From assembly GCA_963693285.1 (NCBI GenBank), contig OY848924.1:6035842-6099841 (forward strand): 64,000 bases of DNA, given 5' to 3'. The DNA is from Xestospongia muta (lineage: Eukaryota; Porifera; Demospongiae; Haplosclerida; Petrosiidae). Numbering within the stretch: the first letter of the stretch is position 1; each line of letters begins with the position of its first letter. Positions 42,850 to 54,762 of this stretch are shown here, one piece after another. A program made the position numbers and the translations under genes. Under the pieces are notes generated by a model that was not told the origin of the DNA, did not search any database, and saw only the letters and a program-made list of their open reading frames with translations.

Positions 42850-43450
42850 TCTCCCTATTGGCTAGTAATATGACACTGTACTGGTGAATAGTAAATGGTG
42901 AGACAAGTAATGTGACACAAGATGATAAGACTATACGTGACATGTGGGAGACGGCCCTGTTTATCTTTAAGAATAATAAATATTTATCCAATATCCGTCC
43001 TTTCCCATGAGGTTAAGAACAGTCTCCTCTATCACAAAACCTTCTCCTGATTTCACGCTATACATGTATTGTAAATGTGTCAAGTACTGGTATTGAGTTA
43101 TCGATATAAGTCTTCAGTTTTATATCTGTCTTCTGGAAGTTATCAATTACCACACAGTTTTTAAACATGCTGTGGCTTTTGCTAAAAAACTGAGAGAGAT
43201 ATTCGAGTATCAAACTCAATATCAGTTATTTTTCACGCTTGAAATATCTGGTGAATTGTGGTGATTCAGACAAGTTTTAAGCCTATCTGTTAGGTTTTAA
43301 CCAAACTCTCCTGGGTAAAATCAGTGAAAACACTACTGAGACACTAGTATATGTATCTAGGTGATCAGAGTTGCAAACATCTGGATTCTGACTGGGACTG
43401 TAGAATGAAAATTTTAGATTAGTATGGAAATAAATTGAGAGCATAAAATA
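42850..43450. repeat. segmental duplicate of 47115-47760
   Basis: The same order of sequence occurs at about 47115-47760, including CCATGAGGTTAAGAACAGTC and GCTATACATGTATTGTAAAT. In the second location it directly follows the 5' flank of TMEM179-like copy 3. Here it is the displaced 5' flank of copy 2, separated by the 40218-42845 insertion. No gene is seen in either copy. Confidence 0.75.
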
Positions 43451-43454
43451 TACC

Positions 43455-43841
43455 ACAGATTTGAAGATGCTCCCCAGTCCAGATCTTCTCAAGTCACAAC
43501 AGGGTTAAAAAATTTATTACACTGCATATGAATATGTAGTACCACAAACTCTTAACTCATTTAGACTTGAAGCATATAAACTATGGATGATGACACAGTG
43601 ATGAAAGTTATTAATGGAGTAGTGAATGATGGGGTTAGTATGTGACAACACACTGCTGAAGAATATAGTATGTTTTGTGAAAATCAAGTTTTGAGAAAAT
43701 ATTTCCACGTGACAGAGCTGCAAAAAGGTCATCAACACGAGGTAATGGATAAGAGTCCGTCTGAGAGGCTTGGTATGGAGATGACTCAGCCACTTTAGGG
43801 AAGATCTCCAACATCCAGCAATGGTGGGACACTCTGACCAT
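43455..43841. repeat. repeat of 29190-29480 with pogo HTH / Gypsy RT junction
   Basis: The plus strand has the damaged pogo HTH (MDDDTV...KVINGVVNDGVSM). It then joins Gypsy reverse transcriptase on minus (QASQTDSYPLPRVDDLFAAL then SRGNIFSKLDFHKTY). The same junction occurs near 29410-29470, so the two places share an ancestral composite. Confidence 0.7.
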
Positions 43842-45260
43842 TCGGGACCCCTCATATGGCTATTTGGCAAATGACAAGAAGGCTTGGCTACTAGTCAAGT
43901 GGTCATACGAGTCTGGTGCAAGAGATCTTTTCAGGGGCACAGATGTTAGCATCACTATTGAGAGATGACCATATTTAGGTGCTCCACTTAGCTCTAAACA
44001 GTATGTTGAAGGGTTTGTATGGTCCAAAATCGACATATGGAAGAAGGCCCTCCTCTCTTACTGACAAAGCCTCCTCTCAACCTCATGCAGCTTATGCTAC
44101 TTTTACTTATAGTCTATCTAACTAAGCATTTTTTATGAAAAACTATCCATAAAGCACATCATCTGTTAGAGCCTCTGGAGGAAATCATCAGAGTCAAATT
44201 CATTCCCACACTTACTGGCGATGCTCTGCCAACAATTTAGAGCATAAGTTGTTTGGTCTACCAGTGAGACTAGGCAGCCTGAACATTGTTTCCCTCCTCT
44301 CTCTCTAGGGAATAAGAAGCATCTGTATCCTTGATCTCCTCTTTAACCTCTCTTATTTTAGACCAATCATCTCAGTATTTTTTTAAAACACTGCTCAGTC
44401 AGGAGGAAGCCAGGTCCTCCATATGTCAGATGAGAGGGCTTCACCTTAAAACTGAGATTGACTCCTTGATATCTGAGCTATCTGATGACCTTCAGTATGC
44501 TATTCTTTTAGCTCAGGAGAAGGGTGTTTCCAGTTAGCTAACGTCCCTCCTCATTTTGGAAGATGGACATGTCCTTCATAAGGGAGCCTTTCGTGGCTTC
44601 CCTTGTGTATCCAATCAGAATGTATATGTGGCAAGCATTTCTCCATTGAACATGCCCTCTCGTGTATTAGAGGGGTTTTTCCAACTTTACGCCACAATGA
44701 GATCCATGATCTGACAGCCTCCTTGCTGATGGAGGTCTGTTCGAATGTTGTCACAGAATCTGAGCTTCAACAACTGAACAGTGAAGTCCTCAGGGATACC
44801 ACTGCCAACAAGAACAATGAGGTTCACCTGGACATTGTTGCAGATGGCTTTTGGGGCCCTGGAAGAGAGAGAAACTACTTAGATATTCAGGTCTTTAAAA
44901 CTCTCATTGGCATCTGTTTACTGGAAGCATGAGAATGAGAAAAAGAGGTCTTATAATCAAAGAGTCGCCTAAGTAGAACATAGTTCCTTCCCTCTTAGTG
45001 TTTTCTCTTACTGGTGGAATGGCCAAGGAAGCAACCATCTTTTACAAGAGGCTAGCCTCCCTACTCTTTGATAAGTGGGATCAACCCTATTGTGTAACCC
45101 TTAACTGATTGAGAGTCCCTCTTGCCTTTTCTCTACTGAAACTGTCCATCCAGTATGTCCGGGGAATCCGGTTGGCGCGAGGTCTCCCAGTCTGTTCAGG
45201 CTCGTTTTCTCCTGTTGACTTTGTCCATTCTGAAAGTTGCTAGAGCCCCTAAGTTACCCA
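43795..45260 (+). mobile_element. decayed retroelement, post-reverse-transcriptase region
   Basis: Plus-strand pieces in order: WWDTLTIRDPSYGYLANDKK then AWLLVKWSYESGARDLFRGT and YLGAPLSSKQYVEGFV; LLEPLEEIIRVKFIPTLTG; a Cys-rich block CICGKHFSIEHALSCIRGVF then PTLRHNEIHDLTASLL and NEVHLDIVADGFWGPG; and KKRSYNQRVREVEHSS (across frame) with EATIFYKRLASLLFDKWDQP. This order is common in reverse-transcriptase polyproteins of sponges and corals. I cannot say whether it is a non-LTR or a DIRS-type element. Many stops; no LTRs seen. Confidence 0.65.
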
Positions 45261-45742
45261 ACATTCTTTATTATTGTTGTTATTACTCTTTGCCTGTTTT
45301 AATTCTGCCCCTACTTCCTAATAAAACTTCCGAATATATAAATATGAAAAAAAGAATTTTTACTCTCGTTTTTACTCTCAAAGCAGAGATTTTGCCATGT
45401 TGCCATCAGATAAATTTACCCTCGCTGTCAAAAAAATGTTACAACCAGTAATAAGTAAATAAGAATGATTTTGCTGAACTAAGTCACCGAACAAAAACAA
45501 ATGACAACTTCAGAATATATAGATATATATATATGTGTGTGTGTGTTACACTACAAAAAACAAACTTATAAGTCACAAACTATAATTACATCAACATGAT
45601 AACATACATACAAAGATTAATAATTATGAAAAGTAATTTTCAACAACATTGTTAGTGTTCTAAGATAGATTTCAAAAGCAACTAATAATTTTGTTACGCA
45701 CCTTTTAGATTTTAAACATTATAAGCATTTTAAGAAAAGTTT

Positions 45743-46951
45743 TCAAAAGGAATTATAACCAATGAGTTTTGGCGAATTAATATTATTGTTTTCCTGTGGC
45801 CCAAGTACACCAATTACTATAGTCAACATAGAACTTCCAACAATTGCAACAACAGCTAAGGCAGAAAACACCTATGAAAGATAAAAAGTTTCATTTTATA
45901 ACTAAGTTTTGCTAATCAATCTCTTTTCTTAAAAACAATAATATAGACATTCTCTTGATTTATATTTTATTGTTATCAATAGTATATATAGATTGACAAA
46001 TATTGTCATGCACACTATGATAGTTATTATACATATTTTAGTGCTATTGTAGATGTGATGATGGTAAATCTTACTTCAGCCACTGTATAAAATTGATTGC
46101 TTGATTTAGTCAATATATACTAGGTTACATGTAGCAAACGTCATATACTGTTTCGATTATGAGAGTAGCTATTTGTTAGAACTATGACAATTTCTTCCAT
46201 AATGGACCAGGCTGTTACTATGCATGAAATGCTGTAGGAATCATTGCAGCCAAAACGTCCATATATTAGTTAAAACAACAAACAGTTAGCTTGTTCATGC
46301 ATGCCTTTAATTTTGCACAAAATAACAACATTTATTCTGTTATACTTACAACTGATACTGTGACTTGTTTCCGGTAGTCAAAATCAGTAGTACAACGAAT
46401 GCTACTACCTGCTGCCTTAGCTCTAAAAAGTTTGAAGTGAAATATTCAATAGTGATTACTGAACTTATGGTAATTTTAAACTTACGCGTCATTAAATGTA
46501 TCACATGTCACTCCCCATCCAGAGCTAAGTATTATTGCAACAATTAAAGCAAATATACCAGAGAACAACAGGATCAAAATTTCCGCAATTAAAACTTTTT
46601 TATTTCTGCAAAATAATTATGTACATAATATTTTGTCAATCACATCTTTATACAAACTCACCCCATTAGTCCATTTACAAGTTTGACAATACTTAGTATG
46701 ACCAAAACTACCAAACCTAGAGCAGCCAGAACTTCACCAACAATGGAGAAAGTGCAGACGGATTTACTAGCATTAGTAAAGTCTTTTTTAATATACAAGA
46801 AGCAAATGTCATCACTCGCAAATATGTTCAGTGTGTCATTATAAAGTCTATACACATTATAAAAAAGCCCTGCAGCAATCACCAGAAAAATAATGGCCAA
46901 GATATGTATTGCTACAGCAATTTTCTGCAAAAATAGATTAGTTTGAGGCAT
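45743..46951 (-). CDS. TMEM179-like four-helix membrane protein, copy 3
   Basis: The most diverged copy: it starts MPQTNLFLQKIAVAIHILAI rather than MAQTK, and its loop is shorter in charge (YNDTLNIFASDDICFLYIKK). Exon 1 runs from 46951 to about 46662. Exon 2 lies near 46605-46488, exon 3 near 46425-46352 (SSIRCTTDFDYRKQVTVSV) and exon 4 near 45870-45743. The C-terminus PQENNNINSPKLIGYNSF defines the shared tail. No stop or broken splice site seen. Confidence 0.65.
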
Positions 46952-47899
46952 TGTGATCGTAGTCTGCTAGTTGTCAATAGTCACAATACAATTGAGAAGT
47001 ACTGGTAAGACGGTTGATTTTGCTGGGGATTGACGTCTATTTTTTGAAACTCAAATATCTACTAGAGATTGTGGACGAAATGGTAAGTATGACAACCAAG
47101 TAATACGATACTAATGAGTACGAGATAGTGGGACAGCTAATATTACACTGATGAATAGGACAGGTAATATGACACTGATGAATAGGACAGGTAATATGAC
47201 ACAGGTGAATAGGAAATGGTGGGACAAGTAATGTGACACTGGATGATATAAGACTATACTTGACAAATAGGAGACGGGACTGTTTGTTTTTAAGAACAAT
47301 AAACGTTTATCCAAAGGTTGGTAAGTCCATCCTTTACCATGAGGTTAAGAACAGTCTCCTTTACCACGGAATCTTCTCCTGATTTTCATGCTATACATGT
47401 ATTGTAAATGTGTCGAGTACTGGTATTGAGTTACAAATATAAGTCTTCAGTTTTATCTCTGTCTTCTGGAGTTTTTAAACATGTGGATTTTGCTAAAACT
47501 GAGAGAGATGTCCGAGTATCAAACTCAATATCAGTTATTTTTCATGCTTGAAATATCTGGTGAATTGTTGTGATTCAGACAAGTTTTAAGACTATTTGTT
47601 AGGTTTTAACGAAACACCTGCATGGGTAAAATCTGTGCAAACACTACTATGAGACACTAGTATATGTATCTAGGTGATCAGAGTTGCAAACAACTGGATT
47701 CTGACTGGGACTGTGGAATGAAAATTTTAGATTATTATTGAAATAAATTGAGAGTATAAATATATATCACAAGAAAACAATATAATAATTATATACATTA
47801 GGTACAGTTCCTTTATCAAGAGGGTTGTGTATACAAAAGAATTTCATTCATTTGTTTCACATTTTAAAATAGTTTTATCCAATAACTTACCAAATCATC

Positions 47900-48170
47900 A
47901 CTCATCAAGAGGAAATCACTACTCAAAGTTCTATTTAGTTCAAGCTTATTAGCAATTTCATTAGCTGACAAGTCAAAGGACTCTGTATGCCTTCAAAGGG
48001 ATTGTTTCAATATAGCTGAATACCTGTCAAAATGTGATCAGTTTCATCCATGTTTCAGAGGTTTATTAAAAAAGATCTTGCAGGATATAAGAATTTGTCC
48101 AAATACATGGATATAGTTAAATTGAGAAAAGAGCAATTGCAGGGTTGATGAAGAACATGCTGAGCTCATT
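47900..48170 (+). mobile_element. Gypsy reverse-transcriptase fragment
   Basis: The plus strand, in a broken frame, carries DQFHPCFRGLLKKILQDIRI then CPNTWI, the stretch before the catalytic YMDD box. A closely related and slightly longer copy is at 63690-64000. It is flanked by AT-rich repeats. Confidence 0.6.
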
Positions 48171-48344
48171 TGTGTAGGTACATTTATGTCTCAATCAGTC
48201 AAAGTGATATGTTTTGCACTCGTGAATTGAGTATGTGGTCCATACATGTAATTGATGCAGAGAGATTGGATCCATTTATAAAACTTTGTGTAATGATATA
48301 CCATATGTCAGGAAAATCAACTCTTTTCCCAACACATTACACCT

Positions 48345-49430
48345 CTGGGAGTGGCATGAACAACCTTAGAGCTGATTACATCTTGACTTGATTGAACCTA
48401 GGACACATATTTCTTATCCTAGAGGATCCAGATTTGAAATGGTTAGTCAGAGAAATCAAGAAAAATCACAAATCTTACCGAGCTAAGGCCATTTTTAGGT
48501 ATTATTAATTCGTATTGCATGAAGATTTCTTCCAAACATGTCTGAAAATAACATGACTGTGGAGCATCTTCAAATCTGTGAATTGAAGAAATTAATGCAC
48601 ATATAAAATAATAGATATTACAAATTATATTATTACAGTTAGAGTTCAAGGACTATAATTATTTTCAGCCAGAAACTTTTTCGTTCTCAGACAGATGGAT
48701 GCTTGACACATACTTTCAACTAATTTGGGCTATATATCATGTAAAAATTGCAAAAATCATATCTCTTGATCCTTGTATACATAAAGTGTTAAGGGAATAT
48801 AATCACATGCATCAATGTATATAATATATGTACATTCTTAGCAGTGACAAAAGCAAACTAGCCATTTTATCTAGGAAGAGAGTCTAATCATGTTTAATAA
48901 CTGTTAATTAGCTAAAAATGTAATATTCATTTTTTTGAAATAACTCTTACTTATAGCATACTAAGTTTTACTGTAAGTATTAACTTCAAGTAAGTTAGCT
49001 TGCTACAGAGTACAATTAAAATCACTACAGCTTATCTGTCCACAATATATATAGAATCAATGACAAACGTAAGGGATTGAAAGTGTTCTATTGAACAAAA
49101 AGGTTTGAAAAACAAAAAAGCAGATATCCAATTACCATTACACCCGTGGGAGTGGCATGAACAACTCTGGAGTTTGAATTGATTGGACCATACATAGGAC
49201 ACATATTCCTTATCCTAGAGGATCCACATTTGAAATGGTTAGTCAGAGCAATCATTTTTAGGTAATATTAATTCATATTGCATGAAGATTTCTTCCAAAC
49301 ATGTCTGCAAAGCTTGTTCTATGCTAGGAGTCATTATATAAAAATCATTGATAGTCATGTAATCATTAACAGGATGAATCACATAAGGTCACTAAAGAGG
49401 CTTTATAGTCTGAGTTATTATTAGTACAGT
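48345..49430 (-). repeat. dispersed repeat with ~120-bp direct repeats near its ends
   Basis: This is the inverted counterpart of 28330-29215. Two 120-bp units with GGGAGTGGCATGAACAAC...ATCCTAGAGGATCC lie at 48345-48440 and 49135-49250, like element termini. The following 49430-49870 shows no feature I can name. Confidence 0.6.
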
Positions 49431-49879
49431 CACTTACTTCAACAGTTGTGTCAATTTCTTGGGAGAATGTAAAGCGAACATACAAACAGCAAATTAATGT
49501 CAAAGGGACTGATGTCTAGGGTCTACGTCAAGTGTGGGAATCAAGTTAAAGTGGTGAATGTTGGCTCAATGACAATGTATGAAATCCAATAGATTACCAA
49601 TAAAAAAATTTAAATACCATTCCAGATAGTCAATAGCTATATCTTCATAATAAGCAATAGTATTAAGAAGAAAACTGTAAGTAAAGATATAAGAGAAGCT
49701 CATAATAACTCCTTATAAGGAATGAACATACTACCCATTAGTTCTTTTTTGGAGGCTTTAAATGCAAAAGGTATTGACAATATGTTTGAAAAGTGATATA
49801 AAAAGGTAGAACTACATTATCCTTTACTGCCAATTGCCTCACTTGTACAGATAAAAATGTTTTCAGAATTTGACATGTG

Positions 49880-50370
49880 GATTATACCTATCAATGAATG
49901 ACTAGATCATGAGTTGATAAAGTTTATTAAACAAACTCAATATAACTTGAATGAAAATCAATGAGAGACAGTGTATGAGAGAGAACAACAACTAACAAAA
50001 GAGTCAGTTACTTATATAGTACATAAACAATTCTAGAAAGTTCTACAATAACATGTGCAAAAGGAACCTTCTAGACTTAATCATACAAAGGTTAAGACTA
50101 TCAAAACAATATTATAAGTGACAAACAATCTGTTAACAAGTGTCCATTTCCAATACTCCTTCTCACTTGAAACTTAATTGTTCACGTAGTCCGGATAATT
50201 CTCGCAACTTCTTAAATCTTTCCTTTCCTAATCCTTTTGTCAGCATATCTGCTACCATATTGCTCATTTGACAGTACTTCAGTTCAATGGTCTTCTTGTT
50301 GACTTGCTCTCTAATAAAATGGTACTTGATCTCAATATGCTTAGATCTTCCATGACTTTGTGGGTTTTTT
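49880..50370 (-). mobile_element. Copia RNase H end and 3' LTR
   Basis: Minus strand, 50365-50165: RSKHIEIKYHFIREQVNKKT then IELKYCQMSNMVADMLTKGL and GKERFKKLRELSGL, the C-terminus of a Ty1/Copia polyprotein, stop included. Directly after is a purine tract (AGTGAGAAGGAG) and TATTGGAAATGGACAC, a slightly altered Copia LTR start. The LTR-like sequence continues to about 49880 with a TATATAAG box and an AATAAA signal. The rest of the element is absent. Confidence 0.8.
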
Positions 50371-50439
50371 AACTATTATTATTTTTAGTATTATTATATA
50401 AACATAGCAGCGACTGGTGGTGCAATATATTACAATAGA

Positions 50440-51088
50440 CTATAATGTATGTCACTATTTGGTATAAATTGTATATGTATTATCACCATAGATTGCCATA
50501 TCTCTTGATATAGTAAAATTGTATAGGTCAAGGTTATTATTATCTTTTACATAGGTCCTACTGCATATGTTCTAACTCCTCATCTAACATTCACTGGTAG
50601 CTATATTCACTGGAATACTTCATCTGGGAAGTATTTCCTAAACACATTTGCTCATATCCCATTGACTAGTATTGGCTGTCTAGTTAATAATGAAAATGTT
50701 AGGAGAAAATAAACAAATGTTCTATTCATATACTGTAATGTTGTGTGTATATACTGTATAAAAGTACTTGTTAAACTGTTGTATATGTCTCATTAGATAT
50801 GGGTAATATTCAAGAATGGAATCATCCTAGTAGAGTGACCTTTGACCTTCAGAACAATAAGAAATGGAGTGCAATCTTTCCTATTAACATGGAACCATTA
50901 GAGTCAATCTAGGTTATTTATAGTACATAACTACATGTTGTATTACATTTTCTATTATAGAGAGATATATTAGAATATACTGAGACTGATCCAGTTGAAG
51001 TTCTAACAACTTCAGACTAGGTGAGATAATAAGACCAGACTGACCACGATAATATTACTATTTTCATTTTAAATAATTAATCATGTTC

Positions 51089-51132
<44 letters not shown>

Positions 51133-51725
51133 GGATAGATCATTTAGTTTATGATCATATTAACAGTTAATTATGTCATATCAATAAACGGATCAGACAT
51201 TGTTGTAGAGTATTACAAACCTCATTATCACAGTCAGTAATTCAATGTAGATGTACATACATACAATGTTTAATAAGGTTGGGGCTTGGGAAAGTAACTC
51301 ACTTTAATTTAAGTAATTACAAATTACAAAAGTTCAAATATTCAATTACAAGTGAGTATTTAGTGTTTACAAGTTGGAAAAGAAACCTTACTCTTCACAA
51401 TATATTTCACTAGAACATAGGAGACAATTGCAAGAGAGTTTTCATGTATTTAAGGTATTAGACTATATATACATGAGATGTCAATGTGATAATAATATCT
51501 CATATAAAGAATATTTTCATGATCTACTATTTTACTAACTAAAATTTAGAGAATAGTTTTATGTGGTGATTCATAGTTATATAATCCTTACGAATAAACA
51601 AATATGTTGAGACATACATTGCAAAGGTCATTAATTGATCTCAAGGACAGAGCTACTGTATCTCTTCATCTTCAGATTACTGGCTATTCACTTACATCCA
51701 ATATGATGATACCACTCAAAAGATT
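50440..51725 (+). pseudogene. duplicated CC2D2A 3' fragment, copy 1
   Basis: Introns and exons match CC2D2A about 21925-23220 in order. The transglutaminase-like exon (CTACTGCATATGTTCTAACT...), the exon at 22260 (now missing a G in ATGGGTAAT, a frameshift), the exons at 22423 and 22590 after a CT run, and the final-exon start (ATTACTGGCTATTC...) are all recognisable. The last conserved stretch is broken off after ATGATACCACTCAA. Introns are retained, so this is DNA-level duplication, not retroposition. It is non-functional. Confidence 0.88.
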
Positions 51726-51874
51726 ACATGATACAAAACCTATGTAAATTTGTTAGATTATCATCGTAGAGTCAATATAAATTTTTGGAAAAATATCTCG
51801 TTGTATATGTACATGTACATTATTTATAAATTAATAACTGATCAATATTAATATTTTTAACCAATAATGTTGTG

Positions 51875-52062
51875 ACTATTGTAGTGTATTGAATTATGCA
51901 TTATTGTGTTATTGTATATAATTATGTTATGAGCATGCTCAGTTGGTTTATTTTGGTTAGACTCATGTTCACTTTTTGATGTATGATTTTTGGTATTCTC
52001 TTTTTGTCATTCTGTTATAATCCTATTCAATCTAACTATCCTAGTCCAGTTACCACAACTAT
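51875..52062. mobile_element. solo LTR, 178 bp, with 5-bp target duplication
   Basis: The insert 51880-52057 starts TGTAGTG and ends CCACA, so it has TG...CA ends. ACTAT flanks both sides. The duplicated segment at 62790-62805 has a single uninterrupted GTGACTATTTGCTAC, the empty site. No coding. Confidence 0.85.
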
Positions 52063-53280
52063 TTGCTACAATCCTGATTGTTTCCTGTCATAACTCTTAT
52101 GAGTAAAAATTATGATAAGTAAACATCATATATAATATATATTCATGAAGGTGTTACATTCATTTAGACAATGGAAGTATGTGGAGTACATGTATGAATT
52201 TCCATAGTAAAAAATGGGAGAATAAATTAAATGGCTAGATAGACTCCACTTTTGAGAGCTGTAGTTAAATAAAACTATTAATCCTTTAAATAAACTCAAC
52301 AATCATATTGACCATAACTATTATATGCTAACATGACCACAGGAAGGAAGTCGTACAACATTTGTCTGTGTATATAGACACCTTGTATTGTTTTGATTTA
52401 CTAATGGTATTTATGTAGAAATAAAAAACAAATCATTATCACTTCTAACCATTAGCTACATAAACACCATTATAATAGTAGTCAAAAAACTATCTGGGTC
52501 AGCAATAGCTATATATTACTATGCTGATTCACAATACATATATCAATATAGTTTGTAAAGATGCCTAAGTTTTCACCAAAAACATCCATGAATCAGCTAA
52601 AATGATTTAATTTAACACTAATATAATCTAAACTGTCATCATATTGACCTTTACAACCTTATTTCATTAACAAAGCAATCTCCTTATTAGGTAATTTGTT
52701 CAAGTACAAAAATTTTAAAGTCAAGTATGTCAAATGTGGAGCACAAGGAAGTAAAAAATAACGAGTTTAATGTTGATTAGTGCTATTCACATAGAATTGT
52801 GTGAGCCACTAGCATTATTACCACTATTATAGTATAATGTAAATATTGTGGGATTTTTTTCCAAATTCCACTAACTTGACCCAAGATAGTTGAGTATGTA
52901 ATAAATTGTTATATATATAATATTGTGTGATTGTGTCACTATATAGGAATGTTGATTGTAAAATATATGGCAATCCCCTTTGACTTGTATACTTTAGCAT
53001 TTATAAATGTGTTCTTATAATTAGGGCATGCAGTTTGATGATAAATTAGTATTCATGTTGATTGAAACGATGTAAATCAGTCTTCATAAGAAATAAAACG
53101 TAAACACTTCCTTCCTCCTGAAAAAATTACATTTCACAGCTGATGATGATAGTCAAGTAATTACTACTGTTTTATTATTCTAATTTTCATGTATCCATTC
53201 ATCCGTCATTCATCAATTTATTTATTCATCTAGTCTTTTCTTCATAAACATGGCAACAAAAGAAATTACTACATTAATTA
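52063..53280. repeat. ~1.2-kb repeat unit 3' of TMEM179-like copy 4, repeated at 56215 and 62806
   Basis: Sequence starting near CATATATAATATATATTCAT and containing TTAATCCTTTAAATAAACTC occurs three times: here, at 56215-57310 (3' of copy 5) and at 62806-63640. The first two are followed by TMEM179-like genes in the same orientation, so gene plus flank were duplicated as a block. No coding sequence is evident. Confidence 0.85.
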
Positions 53281-53339
53281 ATAAAAAAAGTCCTGTTATG
53301 TACTTTTTAGTTTTTAAACATTATTAGCATTTTAAGAAT

Positions 53340-54576
53340 TCAAAAGTAATTATAACCATCAAGTTTTGGCCAATTAATTTTATTATTGTTCTTTTGTGGC
53401 CCAAATACAGCAATTATTATAGTGAAGATAGAACTTCCAACAATTGTAACAACAGCAAAGACAGAAAACACCTATTAAAATAAATTGTTTTATTTTATAA
53501 TTGAGTTTTTTGGCAATCAATCTATTTTATTGAAAATCACAATAGGCATTCTTATTTACATTTTACCTATTTATATATATTTATTACCTTTTTATCTATT
53601 TATAGGTTTACATTTTCTTGTTATTAATAATGCATATATATTGATAACAAGAAATTTTCACGTATATGTATGTATGTTAAGATACATATTGTATTTGATG
53701 ACTGTATATATTACTTCAGCATTTGTATGTGCCACTGTAAAATTGATTGGTTGATTTAGTCAATATATACTAGGTTACATGTAGCGAACATCATATACTG
53801 TTTTGATTATTAGAGTAGATATTTGTTAGAACTATGAAAATTTCTTTCATAATGGACCAGGCTGTTACTATGCATGAAATTCTATAGTAATTCATGCACA
53901 CAAAACGTCTATGTATTAGTTAAAACAACAAATAGTTATCATGCATACATACGACTTACAACTGATGCTGTGACTTCTTTTGAGTTGTCAGAACCATTAG
54001 TGCAGCGAGAGCTGCTACCCAATGCCTTAAGTCTAAAAGTTTAAAGTTTAAAGTGAAATATTCAATAAGTCATTACTTAACTGATGCTAATTATAAACTC
54101 ACTCGTCATTAATTGTATCACATGTCACTCCCCATCCAGAGCTAATTATTATGGCAACAATTAAAGCAAATATACCAGAGAAGAACAGGATCAAAATCTC
54201 CACAATTAAAATGATTTTATTTCTGCAAAATATACACAATGCTTGATCAATTACTTTATAGATATTTATTCTTTGTACAAACTCACCCCATTAGGCCACA
54301 TACAAGTTTGACAATACTTAATATTACCAAAATTACCAAACCTAGAGCAGCCACGAATTCACCAACAATGGAGAAAATGCAGACGGAGTTACTAGCATAA
54401 GTAAGGTCTTTTTTAAAATACAAAAAGCAAATGTCGGCAATCCCAACTGCATTCAGTTCGTCATTACTACGCCTATACACATTGCCAAAAAGCCCTCCAG
54501 CAATCACCAGAAAAATAATGGCCAAGATATGTATTGCTATAGCAATTATCTGCAAAAGTAGTTTAGTTTGAGCCAT
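53340..54576 (-). CDS. TMEM179-like four-helix membrane protein, copy 4
   Basis: Exon 1 runs from 54576 to about 54287 (MAQTKLLLQIIAIAIHILAI; GIADICFLYFKKDLTYASNS). Exon 2 lies near 54225-54103, exon 3 near 54035-53958 (SSSRCTNGSDNSKEVTASV) and exon 4 near 53475-53340. The C-terminus PQKNNNKINWPKLDGYNYF keeps the shared tail. It shares SSSRCTN with copy 5 and about 180 bp of 5' flank, so copies 4 and 5 are the youngest pair. Confidence 0.65.
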
Positions 54577-54762
54577 TGTGATCGTAGTCTGCTAGCTAGC
54601 AATACAATTGAGGAGTAAACTGTTGCGATCGCGACGGTTGATAGTGAGAGGGATTGCTTCTACTTAGTGAAACTCAAAGATCTACGGGAAATCGTGGGCA
54701 AAATGGTGGTATTTCCCCCACAACAGGTAATGTGACACTGACAGTGCTAAATAATGGTATTT

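Noticed and set aside
48345..49430. Spaced direct repeats considered as a CRISPR-like or LTR pair
   Set aside because: Only two units about 790 bp apart with imperfect identity; the genome is eukaryotic, and the ends lack TG...CA with a flanking duplication.
53485..53754. Hydrophobic 89-codon frame
   Set aside because: It lies on the plus strand over intron 3 of TMEM179-like copy 4 and is AT-rich low-complexity sequence.
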